Notes: generated by a model from the sequence alone, not told the origin. Shown: positions 15,644 to 23,695, numbered from the stretch's first letter. The stretch: 34,979 nucleotides of DNA from Anaerolineae bacterium (GCA_017303655.1 JAFLCE010000043.1:1-34979); one strand, 5' to 3'. Numbers and translations: made by a program.

Positions 15644-17078
15644 GAGCGTGGAGAAACCGCTTGGCGACCCTAACTGCCCGCATTGTGGGGGCGTTGGGTA
15701 TATCCGCTATGACGTGCCGGTAGAGCACCCGAAGTTCGGCAAGCTGGAGACTTGTGTTTGCCGCGCCAAAGATGTAGCGGATGCGGCTCGTTCACGCTTG
15801 TTCGCGATGAGCAATTTGAATCGGCTTAGCCATCTGACCTTCGATAACTTTAGTCCGGCTGGGAATAATAGAGCCAAGTTCATGTCTGGGCAGGAGCGCG
15901 AGAATTTGCGCGTGGCATTTGAGAAGAGCGAAGACTTTGCCCGCAAACATGAAGGCTGGCTCTTGCTTGAAGGCGGATATGGTTGTGGCAAGACGCATCT
16001 TGCGGCGGCGATTGCAAACTTCTCTGTCAACAACGGCATGCCGACTTTGTTTATCACCGTGCCAGACCTGTTGGATTCTTTACGCTTTTCTTACGACGAC
16101 CCCGAAATCACTTTTGAACAACGTTTTGATGACATTCGCAACTCGGGCTTGTTAATTCTCGATGACTTCGGTACGCAGAATGCGACTCCGTGGGCACAAG
16201 AGAAATTATTCCAAATTATCAACTATCGCTATATCAATAAAATTCCGACCGTCATCACGACCAATTTGATGTTGGATGAGATTGAGGCACGCATCCGCTC
16301 GCGTTTGCAGGATGAAAGTTTTGTGAACCATCTCAAGATCAGCGCGCCGGATTATCGCCGCCCCGAAGAGACGAGCAACCCTGGCATCTCCATGCTGGCA
16401 TTGCCCGAGATGAAGGTGATGACCTTCAAGACCTTCCAGCCGCGTGATGATGAGGTTGGCACGGAAGCAGTGACAACCACCACGGTCGAGAAGAACGATA
16501 GATTTGGCAACAAGGTCAAAGATAAAGTAATCTCGCGCATCACAATATCGAAGGATGATGTGAAGACTCTGCACGACGCTCACAATGCGGCAGTGGAATT
16601 TGCCGAAAAGCCCGAAGGCTGGCTGGTGTTGCTGGGACAGTCCTTTAGCGGCAAGACTCATCTTGCGGCGGCGATCGGAAATTATCGCATTGGTTTGGGC
16701 GGGCAGGCATTGTTGGTAGAGGTGACCGCTCTGCTCGATTATCTGCGCCAAACTTTTGGCAGGAATTCAGATGTCTCGTTTGATCGGCGCTTTCATGAGA
16801 TCCGCACCACGCCTTTGCTAATTCTGGATGACTTAAAGGAAAGCGGGGCAGGTTCCGTGTGGGCAGAGGATAAACTCTACAGTGTGCTGAACTATCGTTA
16901 CAACGCGCATTTGCCAACGGTCATCACATCCACTTTGCGACCTGAGGCGTTTGCATTGAGCTACCCGAATCTTTGGAATAAATTGCTCGACCCGACGAAA
17001 TGTCAGGTCGTGGCAATCAACATGCCGCCGTATCGCAGGGTTGTGAAGGGCAGCAAGGCAGCGAGTAAGAAAAAGTAA
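15558..17078 (+). CDS. Tandem-AAA+ DnaC/DnaI-like helicase loader
   Basis: A 506-residue protein with two successive DnaC/IstB-type AAA+ modules. Residues 40-68 hold four cysteines (CPHC and CVC), a probable zinc site as in the N-terminal domain of DnaI. Module 1 has Walker A GGYGCGKT (139-146), Walker B LLILDD (198-203) and an arginine-bearing RIRSRL (245-250), the position of the arginine finger. Module 2 has Walker A GQSFSGKT (360-367) and Walker B LLILDD (420-425), but the equivalent region reads NLWNKLL (471-477) and lacks the arginines. Both modules share KTHLAAAI and a RYxxxxPTVIT strand. I chose the ATG at 15558 because GGAG lies 10 nt upstream; 15516 and 15588 are alternatives. Ordinary DnaC/DnaI are about 250-310 residues with one module. 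A strong terminator follows. Confidence 0.88.
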   Translation: MKEEIHKTLSKMQNDTPTASSPSSSSGIKSVEKPLGDPNCPHCGGVGYIRYDVPVEHPKFGKLETCVCRAKDVADAARSRLFAMSNLNRLSHLTFDNFSPAGNNRAKFMSGQERENLRVAFEKSEDFARKHEGWLLLEGGYGCGKTHLAAAIANFSVNNGMPTLFITVPDLLDSLRFSYDDPEITFEQRFDDIRNSGLLILDDFGTQNATPWAQEKLFQIINYRYINKIPTVITTNLMLDEIEARIRSRLQDESFVNHLKISAPDYRRPEETSNPGISMLALPEMKVMTFKTFQPRDDEVGTEAVTTTTVEKNDRFGNKVKDKVISRITISKDDVKTLHDAHNAAVEFAEKPEGWLVLLGQSFSGKTHLAAAIGNYRIGLGGQALLVEVTALLDYLRQTFGRNSDVSFDRRFHEIRTTPLLILDDLKESGAGSVWAEDKLYSVLNYRYNAHLPTVITSTLRPEAFALSYPNLWNKLLDPTKCQVVAINMPPYRRVVKGSKAASKKK

Positions 17079-17086
17079 AAATACCA

Positions 17087-17120
17087 CAGGCTCCAGAGCA
17101 ACTCTGGAGCCTGATCTTTT
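17087..17120 (+). terminator. Intrinsic terminator of the dnaB cluster
   Basis: A perfect 12-bp stem CAGGCTCCAGAG with complement (17087-17098 / 17102-17113), CAA loop, then ATCTTTTCTCTT. It separates the replication cluster from the NAD operon promoter, which begins 4 nt later. Confidence 0.9.
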
Positions 17121-17123
17121 CTC

Positions 17124-17151
17124 TTGACAAACTTCGAAAAATCAATATACT
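17124..17151 (+). promoter_or_regulatory. Sigma-70-type promoter of the NAD salvage operon
   Basis: A consensus -35 TTGACA (17124-17129) and -10 TATACT (17146-17151) separated by 16 nt. Only 9 nt separate the -10 from the ATG at 17161 and no Shine-Dalgarno is present, so the transcript is probably leaderless. Confidence 0.8.
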
Positions 17152-17176
17152 AAGTGTACAATGAACACTAAGTATA
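17146..17176. promoter_or_regulatory. Candidate NrtR operator overlapping -10 box and start codon
   Basis: TATACTAAGTGT (17146-17157), seven bases, then ACACTAAGTATA (17165-17176). The 12-bp arms match as inverted repeats with one mismatch. The core GTGT-N7-ACAC fits the GT-N7-AC core that I recall for NrtR sites. Binding would block the polymerase at the -10 and cover the first five codons of nrtR. Confidence 0.7.
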
Positions 17177-17826
17177 AAGGATTTGAATCTCCTGGTGTGA
17201 CTGTAGACCTGTCCATCTTCACGGTCAATGAAGAACAACTCAAGGTTATGTTGGTGCGGCGTGCAGAAAATCCATATCTCGGTTTTTGGTCTCTGCCGGG
17301 CGGTTTTCTGAAAATCGGCGAGTCGTTGGATCGTGCCGCTCAGCGTGTGCTTAGCGAAAAATCCGGTGTGGACGATGTCTACATGGAACAGCTCTATACT
17401 TTTGGCGAGCCGAAACGCGATCCGCGTTCACGCGTCATCACGGTTGCCTATATTGCACTCATCCCCTGGCAAAGTTTGCCCGAACCTGAATCAGAAAAGA
17501 TCACCGACCTCACTTGGACATCAGTGGATGCGCTCCCAAAACTTGCTTTCGATCACAAACAAATTTTAGAGTATGCCGTTACCCGTTTGCGAGCCAAAGT
17601 CAGTTATAGCAACATCGTGCATGGGCTCATGCCAAAACAATTTCGGCTTTCTGAATTACAAAGCATGTACGAAACCATCATCAACGACAAGCTTGATAAA
17701 CGCAACTTTCGCAAACGCATGCTGGCGACCGGTCTGCTCAAAGAGACTGGTAAAAAAGATATCGCAGGTGCGCATCGTCCTGCCATGTTGTATCAATTCA
17801 AATCCAAAGAGATCATTTTCATTTAG
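17161..17826 (+). CDS. nrtR: NrtR-type Nudix transcriptional regulator of NAD metabolism
   Basis: A 221-residue protein with a Nudix domain (about 10-145) fused to a C-terminal winged helix (about 160-220, with FRLSELQSMYETII and KLDKRNFRKRMLATGLL). This is the layout of NrtR, which represses NAD genes and senses ADP-ribose-like metabolites. The Nudix box is degenerate: G-x5-E is kept (GFLKIGE), but the catalytic REUxEE region reads RVLSEK, so two catalytic acidic residues are lost. It is probably a sensor rather than a hydrolase, as in many NrtR proteins. It is first in an operon of NAD salvage genes and probably controls itself through the palindrome at its start. Confidence 0.88.
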   Translation: MNTKYKGFESPGVTVDLSIFTVNEEQLKVMLVRRAENPYLGFWSLPGGFLKIGESLDRAAQRVLSEKSGVDDVYMEQLYTFGEPKRDPRSRVITVAYIALIPWQSLPEPESEKITDLTWTSVDALPKLAFDHKQILEYAVTRLRAKVSYSNIVHGLMPKQFRLSELQSMYETIINDKLDKRNFRKRMLATGLLKETGKKDIAGAHRPAMLYQFKSKEIIFI

Positions 17827-17835
17827 GAGAATCTC

Positions 17836-18843
17836 ATGAGTCAACTTCCCATCCCTGACTTTTATAACTCGACCCGCATAGGTGAAATTTGGAAAGTGGA
17901 TTATGCCACCCGCGCCGAAGACGCCCGCACGTTCGCGCTTCAACACGACCTCAAGCCTGCCGCAACTTCCAGTGAGCGCATCTCCCTTTTACTGATCGAC
18001 GTGCAAAATACATTCTGCATCCCTGGCTTTGAGCTATTCGTCGGTGGGCGCAGTGGAAATGGTGCGGTCGAAGATAACTTACGTCTGTGTGAATTTATCT
18101 ATCGCAACCTTGGCAAGTTGACTCACATCATCGCCACCATGGATACACACAAGTCGCAGCAGATATTCCATCCCATCTTTTTTGTCGATGCGGAAGGAAA
18201 TCACCCCGCTCCATACACTGACATTCATGTTGCAGACCTTGAGTCCGGCAAGTGGCTCTTCAACCCTGCTCTCGCGCCACAGTTCGGCATCGCGCCGGAG
18301 TACGGTCAACAGATGATGATGCATTATGCTGAAGCATTGGCGAAAAAAGGCAAATACGCGTTGACGGTCTGGCCCTATCACGCCATGCTGGGGGGAATCG
18401 GTCACGCCCTTGTCCCTGCCGTGGAAGAAGCTATCTTCTTCCATTCACACGCAAGAATAGACCAGCCGCACTTTGCTATCAAAGGCGATAAACCCTTTAC
18501 AGAAAATTACTCAGCGGTCGGTCCTGAAGTGGTGACGGGTCCGATGGGCGAAGTGTTGGGCGCGCATGACCCGCAGTTCATTCAACATCTGCAAGAAGTA
18601 GATAAGCTCTATATCGCCGGGCAGGCAAAGAGTCACTGTGTGGCATGGACGGTGCAAGACCTACTTGACGATATCCTTGCGGTTGACCCGCAGCTTGCAA
18701 AGAAGGTCTATTTGCTCGACGACTGTTCGTCAGCGGTGGTAGTGCCTGGGGTGGTGGACCATACCGAGGCGGCGAATGATGCGTATGCCTGGTTCGCGAA
18801 TGCAGGCATGCATATTGTCAAGTCGACGGATGAGGTTTCTTAA
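17836..18843 (+). CDS. Nicotinamidase-like cysteine hydrolase (isochorismatase superfamily)
   Basis: A 335-residue member of the isochorismatase/nicotinamidase superfamily. The catalytic triad can be placed as Asp in LLIDVQNTF (about 56), Lys in [14 protein letters not shown] (about 219) and Cys in [12 protein letters not shown] (about 267). The metal-site segment [14 protein letters not shown] is the usual DxH region. FTENYSA corresponds to the DSYSAF stretch of PncA. Its position in an NrtR-led operon supports deamidation of nicotinamide to nicotinate. It is much longer than ordinary PncA (about 200 residues), with an added N-terminal 45 residues and insertions before the Lys motif, so another amide substrate is possible. 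AGGAG precedes the ATG. Confidence 0.8.
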   Translation: MSQLPIPDFYNSTRIGEIWKVDYATRAEDARTFALQHDLKPAATSSERISLLLIDVQNTFCIPGFELFVGGRSGNGAVEDNLRLCEFIYRNLGKLTHIIATMDTHKSQQIFHPIFFVDAEGNHPAPYTDIHVADLESGKWLFNPALAPQFGIAPEYGQQMMMHYAEALAKKGKYALTVWPYHAMLGGIGHALVPAVEEAIFFHSHARIDQPHFAIKGDKPFTENYSAVGPEVVTGPMGEVLGAHDPQFIQHLQEVDKLYIAGQAKSHCVAWTVQDLLDDILAVDPQLAKKVYLLDDCSSAVVVPGVVDHTEAANDAYAWFANAGMHIVKSTDEVS

Positions 18844-18852
18844 CACTAGTTC

Positions 18853-19722
18853 ATGTTACCTAAGTTTAAGATTCTTAAGCATGGTCTTACTTTGGGAAAG
18901 TTCGCTCCTCTTCACAAAGGGCATCAATTAGTTATTGATACTGCACTTTCGGAAATGGATTATTTAACGTTAATTGTCTATGATGCGCCTGAGACTACAT
19001 CGATTCCATTGAATATCCGGTCTTCGTGGATAAGAAAACTATATCCACAGGTTAATGTGATTGAAGCTTGGGATGGCCCCGCTGAAGTTGGTGATAGCCC
19101 AGAAATAAAAAAGAAACATGAAGATTACATTATTAATCAATTGAAAATAGCTAATATCACTCATTTTTATTCTAGCGAATTTTATGGAGACCATATGAGT
19201 CGGGCTCTCGGTGCTGTAAATAGACAAGTTGACACCGACCGCTGTATTGCTCCTATATCAGGCTCTATGATTAGAAAAACTCCTTTTTTATATCGCGAGT
19301 ATATTTCACCAATTGTCTATCAAGATTTAATAATAAATGTGGCTTTTCTTGGGGCACCCTCCACGGGTAAGACAACCATTGCTAAAAGGATGGCAGAAGA
19401 ATTCAAAACAGTTTGGATGCCGGAATATGGGAGAGAATATTGGGAGAAATTTCAAGTAGGCAGAAGATTGACCTTAGAGCAGTTGGTGGAGATTGCTGAA
19501 GGACATTTGGAAAGAGAGAATAATCTTTTATATCAAGCGGATACATATCTATTTGCTGATACGAATGCACTAACAACATATATGTTCTCGCAGTATTACC
19601 ATCAACTTGCTCACCCCAAATTAATGGATTATGCGATTCAGGCTCAATCTCGATATGACTTAGTGTTTTATGTGACGTGGATGTTCCATATGATGATACT
19701 TGGGATCGTTCAGGAGATGTAA
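18853..19722 (+). CDS. nadR: NadR-like NMN adenylyltransferase / ribosylnicotinamide kinase, frameshifted
   Basis: The open frame gives 289 residues. Residues 1-150 are a nucleotidyltransferase domain with GKFAPLHKGHQ near 16-26. Residues 160 onward are a P-loop ribosylnicotinamide kinase with GAPSTGKTT (about 167-175) and MPEYGREY. There is no N-terminal HTH, unlike enterobacterial NadR. After residue 272 the frame departs from the family: one T appears to be missing from the TTTT at 19666-19669, and the family C-terminus continues in another frame to 19883. A restored protein would have about 343 residues, a normal length. The gene is AT-rich compared with the genes before it. It starts 9 nt after the hydrolase stop with no strong ribosome-binding site. 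Confidence 0.8.
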   Translation: MLPKFKILKHGLTLGKFAPLHKGHQLVIDTALSEMDYLTLIVYDAPETTSIPLNIRSSWIRKLYPQVNVIEAWDGPAEVGDSPEIKKKHEDYIINQLKIANITHFYSSEFYGDHMSRALGAVNRQVDTDRCIAPISGSMIRKTPFLYREYISPIVYQDLIINVAFLGAPSTGKTTIAKRMAEEFKTVWMPEYGREYWEKFQVGRRLTLEQLVEIAEGHLERENNLLYQADTYLFADTNALTTYMFSQYYHQLAHPKLMDYAIQAQSRYDLVFYVTWMFHMMILGIVQEM

Positions 19723-19883
19723 AAAGAAGAGTTTTTCAAAAACAAATTACCGGCGATTTACTTACTAGAAAGATTCCCTTTTTTCGATTAAGTGGCAATG
19801 TGAACGCACGGATTCAGGCTGTAAAGAAAATATTAAAGAATTTTCAAAAATACCAGTCATTAGTAAAGAACATTGAAAGATGA
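19668..19883 (+). pseudogene. nadR: C-terminal part of nadR in a shifted frame
   Basis: In this frame the sequence reads LCDVDVPYDDTWDRSGD at once, the conserved stretch of NadR kinases that should follow residue 272, and then a normal C-terminal helix to the TGA at 19881-19883. The overlap with the upstream frame and the four-T run at the junction point to a single-base deletion, either real or a homopolymer sequencing error. The preserved coding character argues for a very recent event or an error. Confidence 0.75.
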
Positions 19884-19892
19884 GGTGTATCG

Positions 19893-20576
19893 ATGTCTAA
19901 TTTATTAAGCGTAAACAATATTGCATTTACTATATTGGGATACCCGATGAGCTATGTTGAATTTATAGGTACGGTTTTTTATTTAGGGTCAGTTTGGTTG
20001 ATTGCGAAAAGAAATATACTGACCTGGCCAGTTGGTATTATTAGTGTTTTGTTATATATGGCATTGTTTTATCAAATCAGGCTTTACTCTGATACTCTTG
20101 AGCAAGTTTATTATCTTGGGGCAAGTATATATGGATGGTGGATTTGGTATCGATCTCCAAGAGAGAATGGGCTGATATCTGATGTGGTTTATAGCAACAT
20201 TAATAAATTAATTGTTTGGGCGTTAGTTACTTTTATTGTTTCTTTACCAGTTGGATGGTTAATGGCGAGAGTTCATGTTTTTTTGCCCTCAATTTTTCCT
20301 GATGAAGCTTCTTTTCCTTTTCTTGACGCATTGACCACGGTCATGAGTTTTTCAGCTATGTGGTTGATGGCACGAAAAAAAGTGGAGAGTTGGGTGTATT
20401 GGATCGTTGTTGATGTCGTAGGAATATGGTTATACTTTGCCAAGGATGTTAAATTTATTTCCCTCCTGTATGTTGTTTTGTTTGTGATGGCGATAAACGG
20501 ATTGCGGATGTGGCATAAATCAATGCAAGATGCTTTGTCTGAAGATCGTATTTTAAAAGCCAATATTTTGAATTAA
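19893..20576 (+). CDS. pnuC: Nicotinamide riboside transporter PnuC
   Basis: A 227-residue membrane protein with about seven helices. Family marks are NILTWPVGIISVLLYMALFYQIRLYSD (about 44-70) and the aromatic GASIYGWWIWYRS (about 77-89), and the second half repeats the pattern less clearly. PnuC lets nicotinamide riboside in by facilitated diffusion, and phosphorylation by the NadR kinase encoded just upstream traps it. GAGGTG precedes the ATG at 9 nt from the nadR end. Like nadR it is AT-rich, so the pair may have entered together. It has a slightly long loop between the two halves. Confidence 0.9.
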   Translation: MSNLLSVNNIAFTILGYPMSYVEFIGTVFYLGSVWLIAKRNILTWPVGIISVLLYMALFYQIRLYSDTLEQVYYLGASIYGWWIWYRSPRENGLISDVVYSNINKLIVWALVTFIVSLPVGWLMARVHVFLPSIFPDEASFPFLDALTTVMSFSAMWLMARKKVESWVYWIVVDVVGIWLYFAKDVKFISLLYVVLFVMAINGLRMWHKSMQDALSEDRILKANILN

Positions 20577-20593
20577 AAATTATTAGAGGAAAC

Positions 20594-21937
20594 ATGTCCA
20601 TTTTTGATGGTAAGCGATTGACGAACGAGACTTTTAAATTAGATATTGAGCGCATGCGCCGCGGCTGGTATTCGGATAAATATTTTGAGAACATCAACCG
20701 CATGTTGACTTCTTTGTCGAAAGAAGGATACAGCTATTCGGGCGAGTATCACAACCTGCCGGATGGGATTTCACCGGAAAATATCGCAGTTGGCGATATT
20801 GAAGTGGAGATGCAGTGGTTCACACGCCGCATGGGCAAGACCACGGTGGTCGGTGTGGATAAGTCATTGGAGATGTTGCGGCTTTGTTCGGGGCATTTTG
20901 AAGGCGATAAATTTATCGATGCTTCAAGTCAAATGGAAGTATGGGCTGTGCAGGATGGTTCAACCGTTAAGTATGATGGTGACCCGAGCAAGATCCAGCC
21001 GGTCATCAAAGTGCGCGGACGCTATCGTGACTTTGCCTTGTTGGAAACACCTACGCTTGGCATCCTCACTCGCTCGAGTCGTGTAGCCACAAATGTATAT
21101 GAAACGTTAGTCGCAGCCAAGGGGAAACCAGTGTTGTTCTTCCCCGCACGTTTCGATGTGCATGAAGTGCAGGCTGCCGATGGCTATGCTTATAACATTG
21201 CCTTGCAAAGATTTAATAAAGATCACGCACAGGAGTTGGGTGCGTTTGTCTCCACTGATGCACAGGGTGACTGGTGGGGCGGCGCAGGCGGGGGGACGGT
21301 GGCGCATGCCGCAATTGCCTCTTTCCTCGGCGATACAGCTGAGGTGATGATGCAGTTTTCACACATTTTGCCTGCACGCATTCCACGCATTGCGCTGGTG
21401 GATTTCAATAATGACTCTGTCCGCGATACGTTGCGGACTTTGGACGCGATGTTCGCGAGGTATCGCGAGTTGATGGATGCGGGGAATAAGGAAGAAGCTG
21501 AAAAATATAAGCTATACGGCGTGCGTTTGGACACTGGCGGAAATCTGCGCGATGTGTCTGTGCTGCCGCTAGGTGACCCGGCATTAGATTTGGGAGTCAA
21601 TCCGCGCTTGACGTTCAACGTCCGCTCGGGGATTGATTCTGCCTGGGAACGTTGGGACCTGCCTGCGTCTTGGAAAGAGGCGGCGAAGGAATTTTGTCAC
21701 AGTGTGAAGATCGTGGTGTCCGGTGGTTTCGCCCCGGAAAAGATCCGTAAGTTTGAAAAACTAGGCGTGCCTGTGGATATTTACGCGGTCGGTTCGTATC
21801 TGTTCAGCAATGGCAATGGGACGAGTACCGATTACACCGCCGATGTGGTGCGTGTAAAAATCCATGGCGAGTGGATCGATATGGCGAAGGTGGGGCGCAA
21901 AGTTGGGGAGAACGAGAATTTGGAACGGGTATGGTGA
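20594..21937 (+). CDS. pncB: Nicotinate phosphoribosyltransferase
   Basis: A 447-residue enzyme that makes nicotinate mononucleotide from nicotinate and PRPP. Conserved parts include an N-terminal VEMQWFTRRMGKTTVVGVDKS, the mid-domain GAFVSTDAQGDWWGG and HAAIASF stretch, the substrate-binding GVRLDTGGNLRDVS (about 303-316) and the phosphate-binding KIVVSGGFAPEKIRKF (about 376-391) with YAVGSYLF. It belongs to the long divergent NAPRT branch rather than the E. coli PncB branch. Base composition returns to the local norm here, unlike nadR-pnuC. AGAGGA precedes the ATG, 17 nt after pnuC. It closes the NrtR operon and is followed by a nested palindrome and terminator. Confidence 0.88.
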   Translation: MSIFDGKRLTNETFKLDIERMRRGWYSDKYFENINRMLTSLSKEGYSYSGEYHNLPDGISPENIAVGDIEVEMQWFTRRMGKTTVVGVDKSLEMLRLCSGHFEGDKFIDASSQMEVWAVQDGSTVKYDGDPSKIQPVIKVRGRYRDFALLETPTLGILTRSSRVATNVYETLVAAKGKPVLFFPARFDVHEVQAADGYAYNIALQRFNKDHAQELGAFVSTDAQGDWWGGAGGGTVAHAAIASFLGDTAEVMMQFSHILPARIPRIALVDFNNDSVRDTLRTLDAMFARYRELMDAGNKEEAEKYKLYGVRLDTGGNLRDVSVLPLGDPALDLGVNPRLTFNVRSGIDSAWERWDLPASWKEAAKEFCHSVKIVVSGGFAPEKIRKFEKLGVPVDIYAVGSYLFSNGNGTSTDYTADVVRVKIHGEWIDMAKVGRKVGENENLERVW

Positions 21938-21940
21938 TTC

Positions 21941-22060
21941 GTAGGGGCGACCCGTCAGAATCATTGAAAACCTTTTTATGCAAAGAGAGGGTCGCCCGGA
22001 CATTGGGCAACCCTCTCTTTTTGTTTGAGAAATTGCAAAGCGTGGACGGGTTGCCCCTAC
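21941..22060. repeat. Nested palindromic element, GTAGGGGCGAC type
   Basis: Outer arms GTAGGGGCGACCCGTC (21941-21956) and GACGGGTTGCCCCTAC (22045-22060) enclose an inner hairpin (21982-21997 / 22005-22020). The outer arm matches the palindrome at 11259-11301. The whole gap between pncB and pstB is this element. Confidence 0.8.
21982..22020. terminator. Bidirectional terminator between pncB and pstB
   Basis: A 16-bp stem (AAAGAGAGGGTCGCCC with complement, one mismatch) around a 7-nt loop, with TTTTTGTTTG following on the plus strand. It serves the convergent NAD and phosphate operons. Confidence 0.8.
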
Positions 22061-22064
22061 TTGA

Positions 22065-22820
22065 TTATCCAAATCTTCCCATGATGTAATCTTCGGTTTT
22101 CTTTTCTTTTGGGGTGGTGAACATTTTTTTGCCGTCGTCGTATTCGATGAGTTCGCCTTGCAGGAAGAAGGCGGCGTGATCGGCGGTACGGGCGGCTTGT
22201 TGCACCGAGTGGGGCACGAGGATGACAGTGTAATTCTTTTTCAACTCTTGCAACGCCATTTCCACTTTACCGGTTGAGATTGGGTCAAGACCGGAGGTGG
22301 GTTCATCAAGAAGAATAATTTCAGGTTGAAGTGCCAACACGCGCGCAAGGCAGACGCGTTGCTGCTGCCCACCGGAGAGTGCAACGGCGGGTTCGTTCAA
22401 GCGGTCTTCGACTTCGTCCCAGATGGCGGCGAGTTTTAAACTACGTTCGACCGCTTCATCCAGTTTGGAGCGGCGCTTTTCGCCTGCCAGTTCCAGCCCG
22501 TAGGTGATGTTTTCGCGGATGCTCATGGGCAATGGAACAGGACGGGCAAATACCATGCCTACTTTGCGGCGCAAGGCGATCACGTCCGTTTTGGGGTCGA
22601 GGATGTTTTCGCCGTCGATGAGGATGCGACCGGAACTGGTGCGGATGTCTGTCAGGTCGTTGAGGCGATTGAGACAGCGTAACAGTGTGGATTTCCCGCC
22701 TCCAGCCGGACCGAAGAGAACGGTCACTGCATTCTGACGGATTCCCATGCTGATGCCGCGTAGCGATTCCGCGCCATCGGCGTATTGGAGGGAGAGGTTT
22801 TCGATTTCGATTTTGTTCAT
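22065..22820 (-). CDS. pstB: Phosphate ABC transporter ATPase PstB (variant Q-loop)
   Basis: A 251-residue ATPase of the first phosphate system. It has Walker A GPAGGGKST, signature LSGGQQQR, Walker B IILLDEPTSGLD and the typical C-terminus YIMGRFG. The Q-loop reads VFARPVPLP, where the other two PstB proteins here have VFQKPNPFP, so the catalytic-contact Gln is replaced by Ala. The H-loop reads VPHSVQQ, with the His kept. I chose the ATG at 22820, where the family begins (MNKIEIENLSL); a GTG at 22838 would overlap pstA. It is last in pstSCAB. Confidence 0.9.
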   Translation of the reverse strand: MNKIEIENLSLQYADGAESLRGISMGIRQNAVTVLFGPAGGGKSTLLRCLNRLNDLTDIRTSSGRILIDGENILDPKTDVIALRRKVGMVFARPVPLPMSIRENITYGLELAGEKRRSKLDEAVERSLKLAAIWDEVEDRLNEPAVALSGGQQQRVCLARVLALQPEIILLDEPTSGLDPISTGKVEMALQELKKNYTVILVPHSVQQAARTADHAAFFLQGELIEYDDGKKMFTTPKEKKTEDYIMGRFG

Positions 22821-22831
22821 TAGATAATTGA

Positions 22832-23695
22832 CTACCACTGTCGCTTGGCGCGTGCCCGTGAGCGAATAATAGTTGCGATCACATTCATGGTGAGAACGAA
22901 CACAAGTAAGACCAACGCCGTTCCATATTGGATTTGGATCGGCATTTCAGGCACTTGTGTGGATATAACGAAGAGATGATACGGCAGCGCCATGGTCGCA
23001 TCAAAAGGGGAGCCAGGCAGGCGTGGCAGGAAGAACGCTGCACCTGTGAAGAGGATGGGAGCCGTTTCACCTGCGGCACGTTCCAAGCCGAGGATGACTC
23101 CCGTGAGGATACCGGGCAACGCTTCCTTTATAACGATCTTACGGATGGTCTGCCAGCGAGTCGCACCGAGAGAGATGCTCACCGTGCGGAAGGATTGCGG
23201 TACGGAACGCAACGCCTCTTCCGCGGTGCTGATGATGACGGGCAGAGTCATGATAGAGAGAGTCAACGAAGCGGCGAGGATGGAAGTACCGAATTGCAGG
23301 AACAAGACGAACAATCCTAAACCGAACAGACCATACACCACCGAAGGGATGCCTGCCAGATTGATGATCGCCAGGCGGATGAGGCGTGTCAGCGGCGTGT
23401 CTTTAGCGTATTCGGAGAGATAGATGGCAGCCGCAATTCCCAATGGCACGGAGAAGATCGCTGTGCCAACGGTTAAATAAAGCGTGCCGATGATGGCAGG
23501 CAGGATGCCGCCTGCGCGCATGCCGTCATGCGGGAAGCCAGTGATGAATTCCCATGAGATGGCAGAGCCGCCTTTAAATAGAATGAAGAGGACCGTGCCA
23601 ACGATGGGCAGAACGGTCACAATTGCCATGAGCGTAATGAGACTGTATCCAACACGTTGGACAGTGTGACGGTTGCGAGCGAAGAGTTTCATCAT
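22832..23695 (-). CDS. pstA: Phosphate ABC permease PstA
   Basis: A 287-residue inner-membrane permease with about six helices. It carries the binding-protein-dependent transport loop with the EAA motif (SISLGATRWQTIRKIVIKEALPG, about 174-196), which docks with PstB, and the family segment YGLFGLGLFV. The length is normal for PstA. Its ATGATG start overlaps the stop of pstC, so the two permease halves are translationally coupled. Confidence 0.93.
   Translation of the reverse strand: MMKLFARNRHTVQRVGYSLITLMAIVTVLPIVGTVLFILFKGGSAISWEFITGFPHDGMRAGGILPAIIGTLYLTVGTAIFSVPLGIAAAIYLSEYAKDTPLTRLIRLAIINLAGIPSVVYGLFGLGLFVLFLQFGTSILAASLTLSIMTLPVIISTAEEALRSVPQSFRTVSISLGATRWQTIRKIVIKEALPGILTGVILGLERAAGETAPILFTGAAFFLPRLPGSPFDATMALPYHLFVISTQVPEMPIQIQYGTALVLLVFVLTMNVIATIIRSRARAKRQW

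Noticed and set aside
16206-16751. Open frame of 181 codons opposite the tandem AAA+ gene
   Set aside because: It is antisense to strongly conserved ATPase motifs, so the minus frame has no independent support.
19660-19675. Programmed ribosomal frameshift in nadR
   Set aside because: The site does not offer re-pairing of Phe-tRNA in the -1 frame and no downstream pseudoknot is obvious, so a missing base is simpler.
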